A DNA stretch of 6,661 bases, taken from the NCBI GenBank assembly GCA_038252945.1, contig JBBSHN010000122.1, positions 1 to 6,661 of the forward strand, read 5' to 3'. A model generated the notes under the pieces. That model was not told the origin of the DNA and ran no database searches. It saw only the letters and a program-made list of their open reading frames with translations. The translations under genes and the position numbers were made by a program. Position 1 is the first letter of the stretch; each line of letters opens with the position of its first letter. Source of the DNA: JAUJOE01 sp038252945 (GTDB taxonomy: Bacteria; Actinomycetota; Actinomycetes; Propionibacteriales; Nocardioidaceae). Positions 1 through 4,792 of this stretch are shown one piece after another.

Positions 1-417
1 GCCTCTGAGGCCCGGGACGTGCGGAATCGGGTGCGGAAATTCGTTTTTTTTGCCGGTGCCGGGCGGTCCGAGGAACACGACGTTGTCTTTGGCGGTGACG
101 AAGTCCGGGGTGCCCAGGTGGGCGATCAGGTCGCGTTTGAGCCCGCGTGCGTGGTCGAAGTCGAACTCCTCCAAGCTCTTGCGGGCTGGGAACCGGGCGG
201 CGCGGATGCGCCCTTCGCCGCCGTGGCTCTCGCGGGCCGACACCTCGCGTTGCAGGCAGGCGACGAGGAACTCCTCGTGCGACCAGGACTCAGCCCGTGC
301 TCGTTCGGCGAGCCGCTCGACCGACTCACGCAGCGTCGGTGTCTTCAGCGCTCGGGTCAAGAACGCGACGTCGGCTGACAGGTCGCGCGATGTGGTTTTG
401 GTCCGGACGGTGCCCAT
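1..417 (-). pseudogene. istB: IS21-family transposition helper ATPase IstB, N-terminal fragment
   Basis: IstB is the AAA+ ATPase that helps the IS21 transposase IstA choose and capture target DNA. Reading from the ATG at 417 toward the window edge gives 139 open codons. Residues 1-123 look like an actinobacterial IstB: a helical N-terminal region (around residues 18-60), a basic RFPARKSLEEFDF segment (76-88) and a Walker A motif GPPGTGK at 117-123. The usual continuation of Walker A (THLA-like) is missing. After the lysine codon (49-51) the frame runs through a run of eight T (plus strand 44-51) into sequence with no IstB likeness, although no stop is met before the edge. The ATG overlaps the istA stop codon by one base (TGATG), the normal translationally coupled arrangement of IS21 elements. 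The AAA+ core is absent here, so this is most likely a broken gene. The family call is strong; the break is inferred from loss of recognisable sequence. Confidence 0.75.
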
Positions 418-904
418 CACGCCACCCCGCCGTCAGCGTCATCGAGACCGAGCGCGGCGTCATAGTCGGCGAGGGACCGTTGCTCGACCTCGGGTTCGGT
501 GACGGGGCGAAGCACGCCGACCCGTTCGCGGCGCAGCGCCTTCGCGGCAGCGACTTGCTCAGGATCGGACAGGGTTTGGTGCCAGGCCCAGACGCGGTCG
601 TGGTCGGCGACCAGCCGCCCGTCGCACAAGGCACGGACCCGACGCAGGTCGGCGATCACCTCGACACGCCGGCCGATCACCGATGGATGCGGCGAGTAGT
701 CGTTGGAGTCCAGCCGCAGGTAGTGGTCGCGGCCGGCCGGGTCGCCGACCGCCACCCGGTCGCCGGTGCGACCGGCGGCAAGGTGAGCATCGCGGCCCGG
801 TCCGCAGTGATGCGATCAGTCGGCGCACAGCCCAGCGCCCGCCGTTGTCTGGTGTTCACCAACGACAACCACTGCCGCAGCTGCTTGTTGAAGTCCGGAG
901 CCAC
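417..904 (-). pseudogene. istA: IS21-family transposase IstA, frameshifted C-terminal remnant
   Basis: This is the end of an IS21 IstA transposase (DDE integrase). The upstream part, read from about 904 to about 750, gives DFNKQLRQWLSLVNTRQRR, then ALGCAPTDRITADRAAML and LPPVAPATGWR, all typical of the region after the IstA catalytic core. The second part, read to 417 in a different frame, gives HYLRLDSNDYSPHPSVIGRR, then DGRLVADHDRVWAWHQTLSD, the typical IstA C-terminal beta-rich domain. The two halves join only if the frame shifts between about 735 and 770, as one lost base (or two gained) would do. A whole IstA is usually 400-500 residues; only about 160 remain, and the catalytic DDE domain is missing because homology begins abruptly near 905. 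The stop TGA (417-419) overlaps the istB start. The gene cannot make an active transposase. I am confident of the family and fairly confident of the frameshift, which could also be a sequencing error. Confidence 0.75.
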
Positions 905-1545
905 TTGCCCTGCTGCCGCCGCCGCGCTTCAGCCGCGTTCTTTTCAAGGGTTGTGTAGTGAACGACCCACCACTCAGCGAGGTCCTCCCACCTTGGACAT
1001 ACGTAACGAGCTATAACTTCGAACGCCTTCTTCCACTCTTTCGCGTCCTCGGGGATGCGTTCGTCCTCCCAATGGTTCGCCACCGCCACATCCTCATCGG
1101 TGGCACTCCTGGCCAGGTAGGCCATCGACTTCCACGGCAGGTCACCTATCCCCCAAACCGACTCACCGTCCGATTCGGCCCCCTCTGCGTCAACTCGGCA
1201 TCGTTGGTTCCAGCTGCCGATGCACTCCATCACGTGGATGACGGACTGCCAACGAGGTGGCAGAAAGGAGTGGTTCCTTCTCTCCGCACGCCCAGATGTT
1301 GGCTTCTGCCGGGGTGCTTGGCGAGCGCGGGCGGTGGTCGCCTGAGCACCATTCGCCAGCAGAGACTCGACCCAAGCTGTGACCTGCCGCCGGGTGAGAA
1401 CTGCTGGCAGCTTGAACTCAGCACACCAGGCGAGATACTGCTCGACCGCCTGTCGAGTACGACTGGATTGTTGCAGGACTCTTCCGCTCAGCCTTGAGCG
1501 CGATGACCAGGACTCCGCGAGTGCTGCGAGGACCGGCTCAGCCAC
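856..1545 (-). CDS. mosaic ORF: recombinase N-terminal piece joined to unrecognised sequence
   Basis: This is a single open frame of 229 codons from a GTG at 1545; an in-frame stop lies at 1585-1587 and no clear ribosome binding site is seen. It does not read as one natural protein. Residues about 24-76 resemble the SAM-like DNA-binding domain of actinobacterial tyrosine recombinases (TRQAVEQYLAWCAE at 30-43, LTRRQVTAWVESLLANGA at 50-67, ATTARARQ at 69-76). The expected continuation (a LAVRRFxxWL-like helix) and the catalytic domain are missing. Residues about 77-214 are unrecognised. Their later part is charged and rich in Trp (W138, W159, W171, W186, W192, W193), with a plausible acidic/helical stretch DERIPEDAKEWKKAFEVIAR at 161-180. 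Residues 215-229 are simply the istA remnant read in the wrong frame. I consider it a fusion of mobile-DNA debris; the middle part could still descend from a real gene. Whether any of it is translated is unknown. Confidence 0.4.
   Translation of the reverse strand: MAEPVLAALAESWSSRSRLSGRVLQQSSRTRQAVEQYLAWCAEFKLPAVLTRRQVTAWVESLLANGAQATTARARQAPRQKPTSGRAERRNHSFLPPRWQSVIHVMECIGSWNQRCRVDAEGAESDGESVWGIGDLPWKSMAYLARSATDEDVAVANHWEDERIPEDAKEWKKAFEVIARYVCPRWEDLAEWWVVHYTTLEKNAAEARRRQQGKWLRTSTSSCGSGCRW
1318..1545 (-). pseudogene. tyrosine recombinase (phage-integrase family) N-terminal fragment
   Basis: The first 76 codons of the mosaic frame match the pattern of the N-terminal core-binding domain of XerC/phage-type integrases found on actinobacterial mobile elements: a TRxxxxQYLAWC helix, an LTRxxVxAWVxxLLxxGA helix and an ATTARARQ helix start. 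The likeness stops abruptly after Gln76, near position 1318, and no Arg-His-x-x-Arg...Tyr catalytic domain appears in any minus-strand frame downstream. It is therefore a truncated remnant, probably from an integrated element that was later broken. The call rests on motif memory, not on an alignment. Confidence 0.45.
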
Positions 1546-1589
1546 GAGTCCATCGTCCCCGTTATCTTGATCGTGAGCGTTGTGCTACG

Positions 1590-1620
1590 GCATAAGAGCC
1601 GAATCGGTAGCTGCTTATGC
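1590..1620 (-). terminator. candidate hairpin terminator downstream of ftsX
   Basis: An inverted repeat lies 35 bases past the ftsX stop. Arms GCATAAG (1590-1596) and CTTATGC (1614-1620) pair perfectly, and an inner AGC/GCT adds three pairs with one bulged base, leaving a 10-base loop. No T run follows on the minus strand, which is common for actinobacterial terminators. It may end the ftsEX transcript, or it may be an inverted repeat tied to the mobile DNA that begins just beyond it. Confidence 0.4.
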
Positions 1621-1655
1621 TCTCTGACCTGCGGTTCTGTTGCGTTCTTGAGATA

Positions 1656-2573
1656 TCAAACCTTGAGGTATTTGCGCGTCATTAGGAGCGTCGGCACGAC
1701 GGCCAGCACAACTGCGATTCCTCCGATAGTGGCCATGGCGAAGAACGCAGCGTTCCAGTCGATCCACGGCCAGATCTGCAGGTGCGCGCGCAGCCATGGC
1801 ACGAAGAGCTCCATGACCGCGACCACCGAGCCGCAAGCAAGCGCAGCGCCCACCAGTGCAGAGAAAAACACCTCGAGCACGAACGGCAGCTGAATGTACA
1901 TGCTCGATGCACCGACGAGCCGCATAATGCCGATCTCTCGGCGCCGGGCCATTGCAGCCAGCCGGATGGTGTTCGACACCTGCAGAACCGCAGCAAGCAC
2001 GAGCAGCCCGGCGGCACCGAGCGCCAGCCACTTAAGCATGTTGAGTGTGCGGTAGACCGGATCCAGCTCCTTGCGCAGGTCTACGACCTGTTCGATGCCG
2101 GGCAGACTGCGCACCTGCCTCACCAAAGCGACGTTGTCGTCGGGATGTGCGAGCGTGGCCCAATACGCCGTCGACATGTCCGACACCTTCAACTCCTGGG
2201 CGATGGCGTCAGGATTGCCGGCCTTGTCGGTATGCGTGGCCAAGAAGCCCCGAAAGGCCTGCTGCCGCGACTCGTAGCGGAACGACGCGACGTATTTGCT
2301 CGTTGTGAGGAGACTCTTGACCTGATTCTCCTGCTGCGCCGTCGCCTGACCCTTCACACACGTCGGTGTCTGACTGTTCTTGGCGCAGAAGACGACCTTT
2401 ACCTCCAGCTGGCTTCCCAGGAACTGCTCGATCTCGCCGACCTGGGAGCGAATCAGCAATCCCAGCCCCACCAGCGTCAACGAGATCCAGATCGTCAAGA
2501 TGACCGCGAGCGTCATGGAGACGTTGCGCCTGAGCCCGATGGCGAGTTCGCTCGCCACGTACCGAAGTTGCAT
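1656..2573 (-). CDS. ftsX: cell division ABC transporter permease FtsX
   Basis: FtsX is the membrane partner of FtsE. In actinobacteria the complex passes ATP-driven conformational change to NlpC/P60-type cell-wall hydrolases such as RipC. The 305-residue protein has the expected layout: cytoplasmic N-terminus (LRYVASELAIGLRRNVSMT), TM1 about 19-41, an extracellular domain about 42-177, then TM2 about 178-199, TM3 about 231-256 and TM4 about 274-298, ending in KYLKV. The conserved cytoplasmic loop between TM2 and TM3 reads RRREIGIMRLVGAS (210-223). The extracellular domain contains a close cysteine pair, C63 and C72, which may form a disulfide in the small loop. Length fits the family (about 300). 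The ATG at 2573 lies 26 bases after the ftsE stop with only a weak GAG-type ribosome binding site, so translation probably follows ftsE on the same mRNA. The frame is intact and codon use matches ftsE and prfB. Confidence 0.95.
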   Translation of the reverse strand: MQLRYVASELAIGLRRNVSMTLAVILTIWISLTLVGLGLLIRSQVGEIEQFLGSQLEVKVVFCAKNSQTPTCVKGQATAQQENQVKSLLTTSKYVASFRYESRQQAFRGFLATHTDKAGNPDAIAQELKVSDMSTAYWATLAHPDDNVALVRQVRSLPGIEQVVDLRKELDPVYRTLNMLKWLALGAAGLLVLAAVLQVSNTIRLAAMARRREIGIMRLVGASSMYIQLPFVLEVFFSALVGAALACGSVVAVMELFVPWLRAHLQIWPWIDWNAAFFAMATIGGIAVVLAVVPTLLMTRKYLKV

Positions 2574-2599
2574 GAGTTGCTCGTGTCGCCAGGTCTGGG

Positions 2600-3289
2600 T
2601 CAGCCCTGGTAGCCGTACAGGCCGCGGGCTTGATCTCTTACCACGCGTCCGGACTGAAGTTCGATCACGCGCTTGCGCATCTGGTCCACTACTCCCGAGT
2701 CGTGGGAAGCCATAATCACCGTGGTGCCCGTGCGGTTGATGCGGTCGAGCAGCTTCATGATGCCGACCGATGTGGCTGGGTCGAGATTGCCGGTGGGCTC
2801 GTCGGCGATGAGGATCATCGGCCGGTTGACGAAGGCGCGAGCGATGGCGACTCGCTGCTGTTCACCGCCTGACAACTCATGCGGCAGGCGTCGACCCTTG
2901 CCGTCTAGTCCCACCATCTCCAGGGTCTGGGGCACGAGGTTGTCGATGGCCTTCTTCGGCTTGCCGATGACTTGCAAGGCGAAAGCGACGTTCTGGCTGA
3001 CGGTCTTGTTCGGCAGCAGCCTGAAATCTTGAAAGACCGTACCGATCTGGCGCCTGAGACCGGGCACCTTCCAGCCAGCGAGCCGGTTGATCTCCTTGCC
3101 CGCCACGTAGACACGGCCGGCTGTCGGGCGCGCCTCTCGTAGGACCAGGCGCAGGAATGTTGACTTGCCCGACCCCGACGGCCCTACTAGGAAGACGAAC
3201 TCCCCCTTGTCGATCTCGACGTTGACGGTGTCGAGGGCGGGACGGGCGGTTTCGCCGTACGCCTTGGACACCTCGTCGAACCGAATCAC
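2600..3289 (-). CDS. ftsE: cell division ATP-binding protein FtsE
   Basis: FtsE is the cytoplasmic ATPase of the FtsEX complex, which couples ATP hydrolysis to activation of peptidoglycan hydrolases at the division site. All ABC ATPase motifs are present in the 229-residue protein: Walker A GPSGSGKST (36-44), Q-loop Gln87 in FQDFRLLPNKTV, signature LSGGEQ (139-144), Walker B ILIADE (159-164) with catalytic Glu164, D-loop NLDP (168-171) and switch His196 in MASHD. The FQDFRLLPNKTV stretch is characteristic of FtsE rather than other ABC ATPases, and 229 residues is the normal length. The start is GTG at 3289, which fits the family N-terminus (MIRFDEVSKAY). No Shine-Dalgarno sequence precedes it, but a TAAACT hexamer ends 7 bases upstream, suggesting a leaderless transcript. 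ftsX follows after 26 bases. The intact IS481 element lies 142 bases upstream of the start, outside the candidate promoter. Confidence 0.96.
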   Translation of the reverse strand: MIRFDEVSKAYGETARPALDTVNVEIDKGEFVFLVGPSGSGKSTFLRLVLREARPTAGRVYVAGKEINRLAGWKVPGLRRQIGTVFQDFRLLPNKTVSQNVAFALQVIGKPKKAIDNLVPQTLEMVGLDGKGRRLPHELSGGEQQRVAIARAFVNRPMILIADEPTGNLDPATSVGIMKLLDRINRTGTTVIMASHDSGVVDQMRKRVIELQSGRVVRDQARGLYGYQG

Positions 3290-3296
3290 TGGCCAG

Positions 3297-3302
3297 AGTT
3301 TA
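3297..3302 (-). promoter_or_regulatory. candidate -10 element of ftsE (leaderless)
   Basis: On the minus strand TAAACT fits the actinobacterial -10 pattern TANNNT. It ends 7 bases before the GTG start, so transcription would begin at or beside the first codon. No good -35 sits at 16-19 bases. The absence of any Shine-Dalgarno sequence upstream of the GTG agrees with a leaderless mRNA. Confidence 0.35.
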
Positions 3303-3324
3303 GGTCGTCGAGCAACCTCCCCTT

Positions 3325-3352
3325 AGCAGCGCCAACCCCTTGGCGTGGTGCT
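3325..3352. repeat. inverted repeat upstream of ftsE
   Basis: CGCCA (3330-3334) and TGGCG (3341-3345) form a five-pair stem with a six-base loop, and AGCA (3325-3328) with TGCT (3349-3352) extends it after an internal bulge. It lies 36-63 bases upstream of the ftsE start and could be a regulatory fold or part of a terminator cluster between prfB and ftsE. Confidence 0.35.
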
Positions 3353-3362
3353 GATGGCGGTT

Positions 3363-3400
3363 TCCCACGCTGACGTGGCGCCCCCACCGCCAGCATGGGA
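3363..3400. repeat. long imperfect inverted repeat between prfB and ftsE
   Basis: The 13-base arms TCCCACGCTGACG (3363-3375) and CGCCAGCATGGGA (3388-3400) pair at 11 of 13 positions, and TGG (3376-3378) with CCA (3384-3386) can extend the stem past one bulged base. It is the middle one of three hairpins in this spacer. The likely role is transcription termination after prfB or a structured leader; no T run follows on either strand. Confidence 0.5.
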
Positions 3401-3415
3401 GATCTCCGATGCGGA

Positions 3416-3431
3416 CGTGGCCTCCGCCACG
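3416..3431 (+). repeat. left 16-bp direct repeat flanking the IS481 element
   Basis: The sequence CGTGGCCTCCGCCACG ends at the base just before the left TGT terminus of the insertion sequence and is found again, identical and in the same direction, just after the right terminus. It is the likely target-site duplication. It is itself palindromic (CGTGGC, loop CTCC, GCCACG). Confidence 0.75.
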
Positions 3432-3483
3432 TGTGCAGTGCCAGGACATACCTGACGGGTATGTGACAAGACATTCCTGACAC
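3432..3483 (+). repeat. left terminal inverted repeat of the IS481 element
   Basis: The outer 25 bases match the right end at 19 positions. The arm contains two copies of a GACATNCCTGAC motif, at 3445-3456 and 3470-3481 (the second followed by AC), 25 bases apart. These look like paired transposase-binding sites. Confidence 0.75.
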
Positions 3484-3512
3484 CTGATCCGCTGTTGGTT
3501 GAGGGTTCGGCC

Positions 3513-4679
3513 ATGGCAGAGATGGTGGTTTCTATGGATGTTCGGATCACGGTGGCGTTCTTTGAGCAGGAGAATTCAGGGACGAGTGTGCGGGCGTTTT
3601 GTCGTCAGCACAACATCAGTTCGCAGACGTTCTATGTGTATCGGCGCCGGTTCTGCAAGGAGGGCTTAGAGGGTCTGGTTCCGCGGTCGCGGCGACCGTT
3701 GTCGTCGCCGACGGTGACGCCACCAAACATGGTCGCGTTGCTGGTGGCCAAACGCGCTGAGCTCACTGCCGCCGGCTGGGACTGCGGCGCGGTGAGCATC
3801 GGGCATTGGCTGCGCCGCGAAGGGGCAGCCGGAGTTCCGTCGGCCCGCACCATTCACCGGATCCTGGTCGCCGCCGGTGTGGTGGAGCCGCAGCCACGCA
3901 AGCGGCCAAGGTCGTCCTACAAACGATTCGAGGCGGCCGCCCCGAACAGCTGCTGGCAAATCGACGGCATGAAGTGGCAGCTGGCTGACGGCACCCTGGT
4001 CGTGGTGTTGCGGGTCCAAGACGACCGGTCCCGCAAGCTGCTGGCCAGCGTCGTCGCCGACACCGAAAACAGCTCCGACGCCTGGAAATGTGTGGCGTTG
4101 GCGATTGCGCGGCACGGAGCACCGGCGATGTTTCTCAGCGACGGCGGTGTCGCGTTCACGATGCGGCGTGTCCACGGCAGCCTCGGCCAGTTCGAGGCGA
4201 AACTGCGTCAGCGCGGAATTCTGCCGGTCGTCGCCAGCCCGAATCATCCACAAACTTGCGGCAAGAAGGAACGAGAGTGGGAAACTCTGCAGCAGTGGCT
4301 CAACGCCCGCCCGCTGGCGCGCACTCACACCGAGCTTCAGGCTCAACTTGATGCCTACGACCTGATCTTCAACAGCCGCCGCCCGCACCAGGCGCACAGC
4401 GGGGCCACGCCAGATGAGATCTACACCGCACACCCCAAGGCCAGCGCCGCCGACGTTGCGTTGGCCGCCCCCCTCACTCAACACAAGGTCCGCGCACGAC
4501 GCGATGGTGTCATCGACCTCGGCGGCGGCCTCAAAACCAGCATCGGGGTCCAATGGGCCTACGCCACCGTGACCGTCATACGTGAAGACCCCGCCGTCGC
4601 GATCTTCCACGACAACCAGCTCATCGACTTCCTGCACATCGACCCCAGCCGGCAATACCAACTGAGATCACGCCGCTAG
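3513..4679 (+). CDS. IS481-family DDE transposase
   Basis: The enzyme cuts and joins the ends of the surrounding element. From the ATG at 3513 it is 388 residues. It has an N-terminal helix-turn-helix (SVRAFCRQHNISSQTFYVYRRR, roughly residues 25-46), a linker with a second DNA-binding region (RTIHRILVAAGVV, about 112-124), then an RNase H-fold rve core with Asp151 (CWQIDGMKW), Asp210 (FLSDGGVAF) and Glu253 (TCGKKEREW), and a C-terminal beta-rich domain ending DPSRQYQL. The ATG is chosen because GAGGG (3501-3505) stands seven bases before it; an in-frame TTG at 3495 would add six residues but has no ribosome binding site. The usual family forms SDNG and GKVERFHQTL are here SDGG and GKKEREWETL; the acidic triad is kept. 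The stop TAG overlaps the first base of the inner motif of the right terminal repeat. The frame is intact and probably active. Confidence 0.9.
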   Translation: MAEMVVSMDVRITVAFFEQENSGTSVRAFCRQHNISSQTFYVYRRRFCKEGLEGLVPRSRRPLSSPTVTPPNMVALLVAKRAELTAAGWDCGAVSIGHWLRREGAAGVPSARTIHRILVAAGVVEPQPRKRPRSSYKRFEAAAPNSCWQIDGMKWQLADGTLVVVLRVQDDRSRKLLASVVADTENSSDAWKCVALAIARHGAPAMFLSDGGVAFTMRRVHGSLGQFEAKLRQRGILPVVASPNHPQTCGKKEREWETLQQWLNARPLARTHTELQAQLDAYDLIFNSRRPHQAHSGATPDEIYTAHPKASAADVALAAPLTQHKVRARRDGVIDLGGGLKTSIGVQWAYATVTVIREDPAVAIFHDNQLIDFLHIDPSRQYQLRSRR

Positions 4680-4728
4680 TGTCAGGGATGTCGTGACACA
4701 TGTGTCAGGCATGTCTCGTCACAGGACA
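4679..4728 (-). repeat. right terminal inverted repeat of the IS481 element
   Basis: Read on the minus strand this arm begins TGTCCTGTGACG and holds two 14-base motifs GACATGCCTGACAC (4702-4715) and GACATCCCTGACAC (4679-4692), 23 bases apart, mirroring the left end. The inner motif starts at the last base of the transposase stop codon. Confidence 0.75.
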
Positions 4729-4744
4729 CGTGGCCTCCGCCACG
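4729..4744 (+). repeat. right 16-bp direct repeat flanking the IS481 element
   Basis: Identical to 3416-3431, starting directly after the ACA terminus of the element. Together with bases 4745-4751 on its right and 3409-3415 on the left side of the element, it restores a perfect 13-bp palindrome when the element and one copy are removed, so the original target was the hairpin downstream of prfB. Confidence 0.75.
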
Positions 4745-4792
4745 TCCGCATGGCAAACGCACGGAGAGGAGGCGATGGCGCGAGCGCGATGG

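Larger units (their letters stand above)
3432..4728 (+). mobile_element. IS481-family insertion sequence, apparently complete
   Basis: A 1297-bp element bounded by TGT...ACA ends, related imperfect terminal inverted repeats (3432-3483 and 4679-4728) and identical 16-bp direct repeats (3416-3431 and 4729-4744). It carries one uninterrupted transposase gene that fills almost the whole element. The size, TGT ends and DDE transposase type match IS481. Intact gene, matching ends and unmutated flanking repeats indicate a recent insertion. It lies between the convergent end of prfB and the start of ftsE, facing away from ftsE. Confidence 0.85.

Noticed and set aside
44..51. T8 run as a transcription terminator
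   Set aside because: No GC-rich stem directly precedes it on the plus strand; it sits inside the broken istB frame.
147..1016. 289-codon plus-strand open frame
   Set aside because: It lies antisense to istB, istA and the mosaic frame; composition is Arg/Pro/Gly-rich, typical of shadow frames in high-GC DNA.
1559..1655. tRNA or tmRNA fragment serving as attachment site next to ftsX
   Set aside because: The single hairpin present cannot be extended to a cloverleaf and there is no T-arm consensus.
1782..2612. 276-codon plus-strand open frame across ftsX
   Set aside because: Antisense to an intact FtsX; His/Arg/Gln-rich translation without recognisable domains.
3495..3512. TTG start at 3495 for the transposase
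   Set aside because: No ribosome binding site, whereas GAGGG is well placed for the ATG at 3513.
3666..4661. 331-codon open frame on the minus strand inside the transposase
   Set aside because: It is an antisense shadow of a strongly supported transposase gene; the long frame comes from high GC codon bias and its translation shows no family likeness.
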